Notes: a model not told the origin generated them from the letters alone. A stretch of DNA of 64,000 nucleotides from Dyadobacter sp. CY323 (GCF_021390245.1 NZ_JAJUXH010000002.1:587720-651719); one strand, 5' to 3'. Shown: positions 33,925 through 42,010, counted from the first letter of the stretch. Program-made: numbers and translations.

Positions 33925-34910
33925 TATATAAAGCTTTCACTGTTAGTAAATAAGTCAACCCCATGTTGAAAAATATCGTGTAACTCCTTACTCTCCAATT
34001 TCTTCAATTTAGTTTCGAACTGATCATAGTGGACTACAAATACAGCAAGCTCTTCACGACCATTTTCTAATAAGTCGTTTAAAATGTAAGGACTATGTGT
34101 TGCAACAAAAAACTGGCAATCCGATTTATAAATCATCTCCTGGGTAATATGAGTCATGTATGGAGGAAATGAATGTGCTTCCGGCTCTTCGAATAAAAGT
34201 ATACTGTCAGAATTTGATTCAATCGCCGCTTTATAAAATATAATTCTTTGTAAAGTGTCCGCTATTGAGTTATATGGTATCAGAAATATATCATCATCGT
34301 GAGGTCTTATTATTTTAATAGATTGGCTTGCCTTATCGAATGCAACTTTAAGCTTATATTCGGAAAATAGATCTAAAACATCTTTCTTCAAAGTATCATA
34401 ATCCTCAATGATAGAAAGTAAGTTATATCCAAATGGAGGAATTAAATATTTCGAATGAGATTTTCTATATTGTATATCGTGCTTGAAATTATATCGTTTT
34501 ATAGGCGGTTCAAAATAATCGTAATTGCTAATTCCCTTAACAATTAGTTTACTATCAATTTTAATGTCATCAAAGACATTATCCCGAAAATCGATCCGAG
34601 AGGTAAGTCCTTCCTTCGGATTGTAGAACATTAAACATTCACCAATATTCGTTTTGATTCTGACGTCAAGGTTTGTATTCCCGTCGTAAAATAACTCTCC
34701 TTCATTTTCCATCCTTATCAAAGTGGACAATTTTTTTGATTTGTTTTCTTTGAGATATGGGATTGAAAATAGCGACAATGCTTCTAAAATATTCGACTTA
34801 CCCACATTGGGTCTCCCGATAAATAGATTTATTCTTTTGCAACCTTGGATGTCACAGAATTTTAGGGACTTGAAATTTTCAATTAATATATTATCAATAA
34901 ACTTTGCCAT
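33924..34910 (-). CDS. AAA/ABC-type ATPase (OLD-like) of a two-gene module
   Basis: 328 residues. N-terminal IENFKSLKFCDI and Walker A GRPNVGKSNILEAL (residues about 31-44) are typical of the AAA_15/AAA_21 OLD-like ATPases. The signature region ends with Walker B ILLFEEPEAHSFP and the H-loop FVATHSPYILN. No long coiled coil and no C-terminal Toprim domain is present, so the nuclease function, if any, must come from the partner gene downstream. AT-rich compared with its neighbours, which suggests acquisition. Confidence 0.82.
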   Translation of the reverse strand: MAKFIDNILIENFKSLKFCDIQGCKRINLFIGRPNVGKSNILEALSLFSIPYLKENKSKKLSTLIRMENEGELFYDGNTNLDVRIKTNIGECLMFYNPKEGLTSRIDFRDNVFDDIKIDSKLIVKGISNYDYFEPPIKRYNFKHDIQYRKSHSKYLIPPFGYNLLSIIEDYDTLKKDVLDLFSEYKLKVAFDKASQSIKIIRPHDDDIFLIPYNSIADTLQRIIFYKAAIESNSDSILLFEEPEAHSFPPYMTHITQEMIYKSDCQFFVATHSPYILNDLLENGREELAVFVVHYDQFETKLKKLESKELHDIFQHGVDLFTNSESFI

Positions 34911-35119
34911 GTCGTATCGAAAAAAAAATGAAATTCATTAAGTCTGGTGGTGTGTGCGTGCCAATTATAATGGCTTGCGACTCATGGTTTCGACCCTCTA
35001 AGATTGCATTACAAATCCAGAACAGGTGAGTACATGAATCATTGTAAAGCTATACTTTTTTTATATAACAGTACTCCAATGGTTTGTTGTAATGATGACT
35101 ATGCGATATTTATTCAAAC

Positions 35120-36316
35120 TCAATACAACAACCCAAACATCCAAAGCGGCACCTTCGAACCATACCCAACTTCAATTCCATCCGCCGCCACATAGGCATT
35201 TTCCAGACCGGCAAGCTGTTGTCGTGACTTATTGGATCCGCCAACTTCAATTGTGATTTGGCGGTCGAGTTTGAAATCTCCCTTCTCGGTATACTCTACT
35301 TTATGAAGAGGATGTACCTGGCTTAGAAAAAAGCTTTCGCGCAGAGTTCCGATATCAGGTCTGCTCTGGTGCAGCGCGTATTGAAGATTGGGGTGACTCA
35401 GATATACCTTTTCCGGCTTTTGCAGCCTGGTAATGCCGAAGCTATCCCGACGTAAGAGCATCAAAATGCCCAGCTCTTCAAGATAATGCATATACTCCAC
35501 CACCAAAGCCCGACTGGTATTAAGTGTTTCGCTTAACTTGCTTACATTCGGTTTCAACGGAACGCTTTCAGCCAACACCACAAGCAATTGTTTTAGTTTA
35601 TCAACTGACGCGTAACTGATGCCGTAAACGGCAGGCAAATCCAGTTCCAAACTGAGCTGAATCGTCTCGGTAAGCTTTTGGGCATACACGTCTCGGTTTT
35701 CCAGGAAATAGGGATAGTAACCGTGTTTCAGATAGTTATTCCAGTGTGCCAGAGGTTTGATAGTCTGCGTAAGATCGAGTGCAAGTTGGGTGTGCCCGCT
35801 CAGAAGATCTGACAGCGATATGGCTGGCCAGGAAACGATATTTTGAATCTGGAGAAATTCCCGAAAAGAAAGACCGTGCAAATGGTACATCACGGCGCGT
35901 CGGCTCAAGTCGCCTTTACTGCGCTCTAAATGCATAATGGATGAGCCGGTAAACACAATTCGCAGATCCGGAAAATCGTCGTAAAGGTTTTTAATTTCCT
36001 GTGACCAGTTGGCATAACGATGGACTTCGTCCAGAACGAGCAACTTTCCGCCAGTTTTCACGAATGTTTCCCCCAGCTCGTACAAGCGATGCGCGCTGAA
36101 ATAGAGATCATCCAAACTTACATACAATGTTTGCCCGGACGAGAATGGTGCTTGCTTCAAATATTGAAGTACCAGCGTTGTTTTGCCGGCTCCCCGTGCG
36201 CCTTTGATTCCAATCAGCCGATTGTGGTCCCAATCAATCTGATGAACGATATCGCGCACGAACTTGGTAGACGTACGCTGCAACTTGGCCAGATATTTTG
36301 TGAAAACAGCTTCCAA
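35120..36316 (-). CDS. AAA_14/DUF4143 ATPase
   Basis: 398 residues. Walker A GIKGARGAGKTTLVLQYL (about 33-50), Walker B LLVLDEVHRYANW and sensor GSSIMHLERSKGDLSRRAVMY are the AAA_14 domain. The C-terminal part with LLVVLAESVPLKPNVSKLSE and YMHYLEELGILMLL is the DUF4143 winged-helix/PD-(D/E)XK-like tail. This family is widespread in Bacteroidota, with unknown function. The start is TTG (no ATG precedes it; a stop lies upstream) and falls inside a remarkable palindrome that may control it. Confidence 0.85.
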   Translation of the reverse strand: MEAVFTKYLAKLQRTSTKFVRDIVHQIDWDHNRLIGIKGARGAGKTTLVLQYLKQAPFSSGQTLYVSLDDLYFSAHRLYELGETFVKTGGKLLVLDEVHRYANWSQEIKNLYDDFPDLRIVFTGSSIMHLERSKGDLSRRAVMYHLHGLSFREFLQIQNIVSWPAISLSDLLSGHTQLALDLTQTIKPLAHWNNYLKHGYYPYFLENRDVYAQKLTETIQLSLELDLPAVYGISYASVDKLKQLLVVLAESVPLKPNVSKLSETLNTSRALVVEYMHYLEELGILMLLRRDSFGITRLQKPEKVYLSHPNLQYALHQSRPDIGTLRESFFLSQVHPLHKVEYTEKGDFKLDRQITIEVGGSNKSRQQLAGLENAYVAADGIEVGYGSKVPLWMFGLLY

Positions 36317-36373
36317 AGTGTTATTTGTAAGTTACAAAAATAGTAAGTTTTTGTAATGTGCAAATAACACTTT
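36315..36373. promoter_or_regulatory. 59-bp nested palindrome at the start of the AAA_14/DUF4143 gene
   Basis: The outer arms AAAGTGTTATTTG (36315-36327) and CAAATAACACTTT (36361-36373) match perfectly. The inner arms TTACAAAAA (36332-36340) and TTTTTGTAA (36348-36356) also match perfectly, around a 7-base centre. It overlaps the TTG start codon of the ATPase gene and lies 23 bases after the end of the ABC-F gene. Candidate operator pair, promoter cruciform or terminator. Confidence 0.6.
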
Positions 36374-36395
36374 GATCTTTTATTGAGTTAACCCT

Positions 36396-38033
36396 TTACT
36401 TCGCCAATTGCAAATCCGCAATACTCTTAATCCGATTCCTTTCCAAAAACGCATCAATAGTCTCAAAATGCTCAATTACCCTTTTATCCTTAAACTCAAA
36501 AACCTTCTGAGACAGCCCTTGCAAAAAGTCACGATCGTGAGATACCAGCACCAGCGTTCCGTCAAAGTTTCTGAGTGCCTCTTTCAAAACATCCTTGGAC
36601 TTTAAATCCAAATGGTTCGTAGGTTCATCGAGAATCAATAGGTTTACAGGTTCCAGGAGCAACTTCACCATGGCGAGGCGCGTTTTTTCTCCGCCTGACA
36701 GTACACTTACTTTCTTGTCGATATCCTCACCTTGAAACATGAAGGCTCCCAAAATATTCTTGATCTGGGTTCTTACATCTCCTTCTGCGACTTCGTCCAC
36801 TGTTTGAAAAATGGTCAGATTTGGGTCTAATAAGGCTGCCTGGTTTTGGGCGAAATAGCCGACCTTGACATTGTGCCCGAGCTGGCAGGTTCCTTCGACA
36901 TCGATCTGGCCCATGATGGCCTTGATCATTGTAGATTTACCTTCACCATTCCGGCCCACAAACGATACCTTTTCGCCTCTTGAAATGGTCATGCTTGCGT
37001 TTTTGAACACAACCTGATCACCGTAGGATTTGGAAACATCTTTTACAGTCACCGGATAATCGCCCGACCTTGGCGAAGGTGGAAAACGCAGTTTTAGGGC
37101 TGAGTTGTCGATCTCATCGATTTCAATGATTTCGAGCTTTTCGAGCATGCGTTCGCGGGAGGAAACCTGGTTGGTTTTGGAGTATGTGCCGCGGAAGCGT
37201 TCGATAAATTGCATGTTATCAGCAATCATTTTCTGCTGTTCCTGATACGCCTTCACCTGGTGTGACCTGCGCTCTTCACGCAATACCAGGTAATGCGAAT
37301 AGTTTGCTTTATAGTCAAAAATCCGTCCCATAGTCACTTCAATGGTGCGGTTGGTAATGTTGTCGATGAAGGCACGGTCGTGGGAAATGACCATTACTGC
37401 ATTGGATTTATTGACCAAAAAATCTTCCAGCCACATCACGGATTCAATGTCAATGTGGTTGGTAGGCTCATCCAGCAAAATAAGGTCTGGCTTTTGCAAC
37501 AGTATTTTGGCAAGCTCAATGCGCATACGCCAGCCTCCACTGAATTCCTTGGTTTGCCGCTGAAAATCTTCCGGCCTGAATCCCAATCCTTTCAAGGCTT
37601 TCTCCACTTCCGCGTCATAATTGACTTCTTCGAGCTGGTAATATTTTTCACCTATTTCGGTAACCTGTTCGATGATGGCCATGTATTCATCGCTCTCGTA
37701 ATCGGTGCGGGTTTCGAGCGCGAGATTCAGTTTTTCCATTTCGGCACGCATTTCAAAAACCTGCTTGAATGCTTTGGCCGCTTCTTCGAAAACAGTACAG
37801 TTATCTTCGGTGAGTAAATGTTGCGGCAAATAAGCGATCACGGCGTCCTTCGGTGCACGTACATGCCCGCGATTGGCTTTTTGTTCACCAGCAATAATTT
37901 TCATCATGGTGGATTTCCCCGCTCCATTTTTACCCATCAGGGCAATTTTATCGGTAGGATTAATAACGAAGGAAACTTCGCTAAAAAGGACAGATCCGCT
38001 AAATTCAACGGCCAAATTCTCAACTGTAATCAT
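36396..38033 (-). CDS. ABC-F family ATPase
   Basis: 545 residues, two ABC domains without membrane segments. Walker A GKNGAGKST (near 36) and GRNGEGKST (near 362), signature motifs FSGGWRMR and LSGGEKTRLA, Walker B LILLDEPTNHID and LLILDEPTNHLD. The linker between (about 240-320) is the tRNA-interacting P-site motif region. ABC-F proteins bind the ribosomal E site and rescue or protect translation. Closest layout is the Uup/YbiT group rather than antibiotic-resistance types, but this is not certain. Single gene, core. Confidence 0.92.
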   Translation of the reverse strand: MITVENLAVEFSGSVLFSEVSFVINPTDKIALMGKNGAGKSTMMKIIAGEQKANRGHVRAPKDAVIAYLPQHLLTEDNCTVFEEAAKAFKQVFEMRAEMEKLNLALETRTDYESDEYMAIIEQVTEIGEKYYQLEEVNYDAEVEKALKGLGFRPEDFQRQTKEFSGGWRMRIELAKILLQKPDLILLDEPTNHIDIESVMWLEDFLVNKSNAVMVISHDRAFIDNITNRTIEVTMGRIFDYKANYSHYLVLREERRSHQVKAYQEQQKMIADNMQFIERFRGTYSKTNQVSSRERMLEKLEIIEIDEIDNSALKLRFPPSPRSGDYPVTVKDVSKSYGDQVVFKNASMTISRGEKVSFVGRNGEGKSTMIKAIMGQIDVEGTCQLGHNVKVGYFAQNQAALLDPNLTIFQTVDEVAEGDVRTQIKNILGAFMFQGEDIDKKVSVLSGGEKTRLAMVKLLLEPVNLLILDEPTNHLDLKSKDVLKEALRNFDGTLVLVSHDRDFLQGLSQKVFEFKDKRVIEHFETIDAFLERNRIKSIADLQLAK

Positions 38034-38176
38034 CTTCTCATTTTTTGAAGCCGCAAAGCTACGATGATACGATTATTGATCAACAGTATTGAATCAATTG
38101 TTAATCAGGAGCGTTTTAAAATAAGGACACAACTTCCTACTTAACTATTTTACAAGCAGATAACCAACTAAAATAT

Positions 38177-38425
38177 ATGGACTTACGTACGACATTATCA
38201 GTAAATGAAACCTTTATGGAAATGCTGAAAGATTGCAAAAACCGTGGAGCAAAAGCAGAAATGATCCTGGACATCAACGGACTGGAACGGGCTGAGGGAG
38301 TTATTAAGGAAATTCACGTGGACGATCCAAATCCTTACATTGAGCTCGAAGACGGGAGAAAGATTGTAGAAAAAACAATCGCCGCACTTAATGGACTTTT
38401 CCGCCCAGAGTATGCAGGATGTTAA
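38177..38425 (+). CDS. Small protein of unknown function
   Basis: 82 residues, not recognised. It has a possible beta-barrel-like core (AEMILDINGLERAEGVIKEI, then ELEDGRKIVEKTIAALNG), as seen in small RNA-binding or SH3-like folds; this is only a resemblance. ATG start with divergent ABC-F gene 143 bases away. Codon use is like its neighbours, so it is probably a real gene. Confidence 0.6.
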   Translation: MDLRTTLSVNETFMEMLKDCKNRGAKAEMILDINGLERAEGVIKEIHVDDPNPYIELEDGRKIVEKTIAALNGLFRPEYAGC

Positions 38426-38498
38426 CAGAGTGGTTGGGTTGCTTTTGCTTGGCGTGCGGAGTGACATCTGATACAGAATATTGTGATCCAACATCTGA

Positions 38499-38577
38499 AT
38501 GCAAATGGACAAATCAAACGGATACGAGGACAACGTGGCGACATTCATTCTCCGTCGCTGTCAGGGCTCGATTCAGG
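38499..38577 (+). pseudogene. 5' fragment of a third methyltransferase copy
   Basis: ATGCAAATGGACAAATCAAA and the next ~55 bases repeat the beginning of the methyltransferase at 30426 (MQMDKSNGYE..ATFI), then homology stops. It is a truncated duplicate of 22271/30426. Confidence 0.75.
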
Positions 38578-38642
38578 GCGCGATAGAGTACTCCAAAACC
38601 AGCAAAAAATCCACCCTTGCCCTCCATGTGGCGCCGCTCAAC

Positions 38643-38674
38643 AAAAAAGGCCCTGATTTTTCAAGACCTTTTTT
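38643..38674 (+). terminator. Terminator-like inverted repeat
   Basis: AAAAAAGG / CCTTTTTT with a 16-base loop, usable in both directions, between the methyltransferase fragment and the convergent SDR gene. Confidence 0.55.
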
Positions 38675-38731
38675 GTGTTCAGAAAGCAATGCAATGCTGA
38701 AAATCGCATAAGTTCCAAACAAGACAACAAC

Positions 38732-39541
38732 CTACTCATCCTCCCCTTTCTTCCCTTCCACAGGCTCCATCATCTTGTGCATGGTTGCGGCCACAGCGGT
38801 GTCCGGCATGATGTGGCTTGATGCGACCATTGCTTTATTCATCAGTCCCGACACGATTTTGTCATCGCCGGACATGAGGGCTTCGTATCCGTCTTTTGCC
38901 ACCTTTGCGGGATCGGCGAGCGGGCCTTCTTTCACCATTCTGGCGTCCTCCTGCTCGGCTTTGCGGAAGAAGTCGGTATCCGTGACGCCGGGAAGCAATG
39001 CCGTGATCGTAACATTGGTTTCTTTGACCTCATTGCGGATTGCTTCTGTAAAGGATGTAACAAATGCCTTGGTGGCATGATACACAGCCTGCAACGGTCC
39101 GGGCAGCTCGCCGCCGATGGAGGAGACGTTCAAAATCTTTCCCTCATTCCGGGCAACCATTTCTTTCAGGAAAAATTTCGTGAGAACGACATAGGCGCCA
39201 ATGTTCAGCTGGATGATGTCGAGCTCCCGGTTAATATCCGTTTCGATAAATTCGCCATACTGCCCCTGCCCGGCATCATTGACCAGCACATTAACAACGA
39301 TCCCGCGACGCTTCACTTCTTCATAGACCTCAAAAGGTGCTTCTCTGCGGAACATATCACTCGCAATCGGGACAACTTCCACACCATATTGTCCGCTCAG
39401 CGCAGAGGCGGTGCTTTCCAGTTCGTCCTGGCTGCGGGCCACGATCACCAGATTGTATTTATCCTGTGCAAAAAGGCGGGCAAGTTCGAGCCCGATTCCG
39501 CTCGTTGCGCCGGTAACAAGGGCATATTGTTGGTTTGACAT
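38732..39541 (-). CDS. Short-chain dehydrogenase/reductase
   Basis: 269 residues. NAD(P) motif TGATSGIGLELA, NDAG, catalytic Ser in NVSSIGG and YHATK (Tyr..Lys). Same general type as DltE-like SDRs. C-terminal lysine/glutamate-rich tail after the core. Substrate unknown. Single gene with a 5' spacer of 117 bases before the DUF2809 gene. Confidence 0.88.
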   Translation of the reverse strand: MSNQQYALVTGATSGIGLELARLFAQDKYNLVIVARSQDELESTASALSGQYGVEVVPIASDMFRREAPFEVYEEVKRRGIVVNVLVNDAGQGQYGEFIETDINRELDIIQLNIGAYVVLTKFFLKEMVARNEGKILNVSSIGGELPGPLQAVYHATKAFVTSFTEAIRNEVKETNVTITALLPGVTDTDFFRKAEQEDARMVKEGPLADPAKVAKDGYEALMSGDDKIVSGLMNKAMVASSHIMPDTAVAATMHKMMEPVEGKKGEDE

Positions 39542-39658
39542 AATTGTATTTGAATTTAGTGTTTAAAGGAATGTCTTCAAGTGCGGCAGCAGCAAACGGC
39601 GTCGGGCTTATAAAAAGCCTGCCAAAGACGTCAGTAAATGATGTTGGAAATGAATCAG

Positions 39659-40096
39659 TTACTTATGATGCTGGCCTAATGCTGAGTTTTTAACAGGGTT
39701 AATCCCAAAAATTTCAACAATCACCCCAAGTCCAACTCCCACACTATAACAAAGCAAATCGCTCCATACGAATGTAAAACCGAGTATTAATCCTCCCAGT
39801 GGCATATTTCGGATGCCATCAATCCAAGGCGCATGATAAATCTGACTGAGTTCAATGCATACCGAAAATCCGAGCGCTGCCGCAGCCACCTTCCAGGTTA
39901 GCCATTTATAAAAAATAAAAGCCAAGCCGAAAAACACCATCATTGCCCATAACACATCACCCACATAAAGCTTAATGAATGAATAATCCCCAAGCAGACG
40001 CCGCGACAAAAAACCAGTGAGCATCACACCGGCAGTAAGTGACCCGTAAATTGCCCGGTTCCTGTAATAAACCGGTGAAGAAGAATTCTTTCGCAT
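39659..40096 (-). CDS. DUF2809 membrane protein
   Basis: 145 residues from ATG 40096 (the frame is open to 40129 but runs into the terminator). Four hydrophobic helices: GSLTAGVMLTGFLSRRLLG, YVGDVLWAMMVFFGLAFIF, VAAAALGFSVCIELSQIYHA and LGGLILGFTFVWSDLLCYSV. These carry the conserved ELSQ and LGG..LG..F.WSD motifs of DUF2809, an inner-membrane family distantly like VanZ. Function unknown. It follows the small conserved gene copy 2 after a terminator. The equivalent gene next to copy 1 is decayed. Confidence 0.82.
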   Translation of the reverse strand: MRKNSSSPVYYRNRAIYGSLTAGVMLTGFLSRRLLGDYSFIKLYVGDVLWAMMVFFGLAFIFYKWLTWKVAAAALGFSVCIELSQIYHAPWIDGIRNMPLGGLILGFTFVWSDLLCYSVGVGLGVIVEIFGINPVKNSALGQHHK

Positions 40097-40109
40097 TGAA
40101 TGCGTAAAA

Positions 40110-40136
40110 CAAAAAAGGACTGTCGCCAACAGTCCT
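40110..40136 (-). terminator. Terminator of small conserved gene, copy 2
   Basis: AGGACTG..CAGTCCT with a 7-base loop and TTTTTTGTTTT on the minus strand. It separates the small gene from DUF2809, so DUF2809 needs read-through or its own promoter. Confidence 0.82.
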
Positions 40137-40143
40137 CAAACTA

Positions 40144-40434
40144 CTAAACCTTTTCCCCCATCTTCTCGAAGCCCTCCCAAAGCACCTTCAAATCAAAAAG
40201 CGCAGACTTTTCGGCCGTATCAAACGGAATATCCGAATGATAAAGCGCCAGATCGTGGACCATTTTGAGCGAATGCGCCAGATCCTTGCAGCCCTGACAT
40301 TCTACGAGATACCAAAACTCGGCTTGGGATTGCGTCAGCGGGGTGCCGACATTTGATGCGTGACGGGCATCATTCGTTGGGTTGACTGAATGTGAATTCG
40401 AGTCGACACTTTCTTCATTCGTTAAAGTTTGCAT
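40144..40434 (-). CDS. Small conserved protein of unknown function, copy 2
   Basis: 96 residues, clearly paralogous to 32713-33000; differences cluster near the N-terminus (residues 5-17). ATG and the next 17 bases form a 19-base perfect complement to part of the leader RNA (40476-40494 with 40414-40432). The CQGCK motif and the ending LWEGFEKMG are kept. Not recognised beyond this. Preceded by the leader RNA and followed by a terminator, so a monocistronic unit. Confidence 0.78.
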   Translation of the reverse strand: MQTLTNEESVDSNSHSVNPTNDARHASNVGTPLTQSQAEFWYLVECQGCKDLAHSLKMVHDLALYHSDIPFDTAEKSALFDLKVLWEGFEKMGEKV

Positions 40435-40463
40435 TTGACCACGAAAAAAAGAGTGAGAAATAA

Positions 40464-40598
40464 GGAGAGGTCACCGCAAACTTTAACGAATGAAACTACA
40501 TCGGTCAGGTCTCGGGACTCGCACCCGTATGCCTCTCCAGGACCATTTTGGTCTGACATTTGAAAATAGCTTCATGAAAAATTTATTAAAGTTTGCGG
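40464..40598 (-). ncRNA. Structured leader RNA, copy 2 (candidate riboswitch-like element)
   Basis: Closing stem 40586-40598 with 40474-40486 (CCGCAAACUUUAA/UUAAAGUUUGCGG, 13 bp perfect). Inside: GUCAG/CUGAC, hairpin GACC-AAAAU-GGUC, invariant core gcauacgggugcragucccg and AGACCUG. GGAGAGG (40532-40538) matches CCUCUCC (40464-40470). Relative to copy 1 the inner stem changes C-G to U-A, the small hairpin changes AGGCC/GGCCU to GACC/GGUC, and the closing stem changes too, all with pairing preserved. This is direct evidence of selected RNA structure. Confidence 0.85.
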
Positions 40599-40742
40599 GG
40601 CAAATATAGGGCATTTTTAACATTCAGCGCTTCAAAAGTAAGATTCAGAAATCGGCGGCCTAACCAAGTTGACCATCCAACTTAAAGTATACGCACTTCA
40701 ACCGTCACTCAATTATTTTATTATTTATTAGATTTGTTACAA
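40599..40742. other. Spacer between leader RNA and DUF3800 genes
   Basis: About 140 bases with no gene. It must hold the leftward promoter of leader RNA copy 2 and probably the rightward promoter for the DUF3800 genes upstream of the terminator. Confidence 0.4.
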
Positions 40743-40770
40743 GGTCGCTCTTGGAGTGGCCTTTTTATTT
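40743..40770 (+). terminator. Terminator-like hairpin upstream of the DUF3800 gene
   Basis: GGTCGCTC-TTG-GAGTGGCC stem with wobbles, followed by TTTTTATTTT, 30 bases before the DUF3800 start and in the same direction. There is no rightward gene before it within the preceding 3 kb, so it may attenuate the DUF3800 transcript itself. Confidence 0.6.
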
Positions 40771-40800
40771 TGTAATAAGTGAGCATAATCTATTAGTGGA

Positions 40801-41481
40801 ATGACCATAGACGAAAAAAAAACATTCAACATATTCTGCGACGAGAGTACCCATTTGCCTCATGACAAAATGCCCTACATGATCATTGGATATGTTCAAG
40901 TGGCTTCCAACGATATTAAGCGATATAAAAACGAATTGCGTGAATTGCGGGCCAGGCATTCGAAAAAAGGAGAATCGAAATGGAGCAAGGTTTCGTATGC
41001 GGAGCTAGCATATTATGAGGATCTCTTGCATTATTTCTTTGACTCATCTATGTGTTTTAGAGCGGTTATAGTGGATAAGTCACAGATAGACGAAGCTCGG
41101 CCAGATTTTACTTATGATGATTTTTATTTTCGGATGTACTATCAATTATTACATCACAAGATGAATATGGCCTACAATTACAATGTCTACTGTGATATAA
41201 AGGATACAAAGAGTCATAAAAAATTAGCCCGATTGAAAGACATGCTCCACTGGAACGCTTCAATCAAAAATTTTCAATTTATCCGTTCACATGAAAGCTC
41301 CTTTATGCAATTAACGGATGTAATTATGGGAGCTATCAACTACAAACTGAGAGACAAGAGTGCTGTACTTGCAAAGAATAAATTGATAGAAATTATAGAG
41401 GCAAGATGTGTTTCACCAATTACGCGGTCGACACCAAAAAGTGAAAGTAAGTTTAATTTGTTCTATATCGACCTAAAATAG
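40801..41481 (+). CDS. DUF3800 protein
   Basis: 226 residues. Start FNIFCDESTHLP, then MIIGYVQV, KWSKVSY, RAVIVDKSQI, YYQLLHHKM and ESSFMQLTDVIMGAINYKL: the conserved acidic and histidine positions of DUF3800, an RNase-H-like fold family suspected to be nuclease. It stands 1 base before the next gene, with which it must form an operon. DUF3800 genes are often found with phage-related or structured-RNA loci. Here a structured RNA lies 203 bases upstream on the other strand. Confidence 0.85.
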   Translation: MTIDEKKTFNIFCDESTHLPHDKMPYMIIGYVQVASNDIKRYKNELRELRARHSKKGESKWSKVSYAELAYYEDLLHYFFDSSMCFRAVIVDKSQIDEARPDFTYDDFYFRMYYQLLHHKMNMAYNYNVYCDIKDTKSHKKLARLKDMLHWNASIKNFQFIRSHESSFMQLTDVIMGAINYKLRDKSAVLAKNKLIEIIEARCVSPITRSTPKSESKFNLFYIDLK

Positions 41482-41482
41482 A

Positions 41483-42001
41483 ATGCCGCACAATCTATTG
41501 AAAATATTTAATCATTTGTTGGAAATTGGTCATCTAACAGAACATCAAAGAATTGAATCGCTTCGAAGAGTATTTGAACGAGACTTTGACGACACGCTGA
41601 ATTTCAGAACCAAACTGATACGACCTATAAAAAAAGACGGGCAGCACACTGTTGACGCAACGTTTCGACATTTAATAACCAGAGACGATTACGACGAAAA
41701 GGGGAAGAAATTAGGAAGAAGTTTCGAGATGGCAAGATCGTTAAGACTTCACTGGATTAAACATCACTTACTTGAAAGTAGTCCAGCAGCAATTGAGATA
41801 TTTAGTTTTCAGGATAGAGTAGATGGTCGTGACAGAGTTAGAACTTACATCTACGACCATGAAAACAAATATGTAATTATCCTCGAACCCCAGAAATCCA
41901 AGTTAGATTACTATATCATAACTGCATACCATCTGAATGAACCCGGTGGCGAAAAGCAAATCAAGAATAAACTTAAAAATAGACTTCCTGATATACATTA
42001 A
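41483..42001 (+). CDS. BECR-fold nuclease-like partner of DUF3800
   Basis: 172 residues. The C-terminal half (VDGRDRVRTYIYDHENKYVI, then ILEPQKSKLDYYIITAYHL) is similar in layout to the phage Barnase-EndoU-ColicinE5/D-RelE (PBECR) nuclease domains. The Asn/Arg/Lys-rich end fits RNA cleavage. The N-terminal half (FRHLITRDDYDEKGKKLGRS) is basic and may bind RNA. The gene follows DUF3800 by one base. Assignment to the fold is by motif only, so function is tentative. A hairpin follows. Confidence 0.6.
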   Translation: MPHNLLKIFNHLLEIGHLTEHQRIESLRRVFERDFDDTLNFRTKLIRPIKKDGQHTVDATFRHLITRDDYDEKGKKLGRSFEMARSLRLHWIKHHLLESSPAAIEIFSFQDRVDGRDRVRTYIYDHENKYVIILEPQKSKLDYYIITAYHLNEPGGEKQIKNKLKNRLPDIH

Positions 42002-42010
42002 ACCGCAAGA

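Noticed and set aside
40464..40598. Leader RNA as a cobalamin riboswitch
   Set aside because: GGGUGCRAGUCCCG and AGACCUG recall parts of the B12 riboswitch, but the GGGAA box, the CCGCNACUGU segment and the overall size and order are missing. No B12 gene follows.
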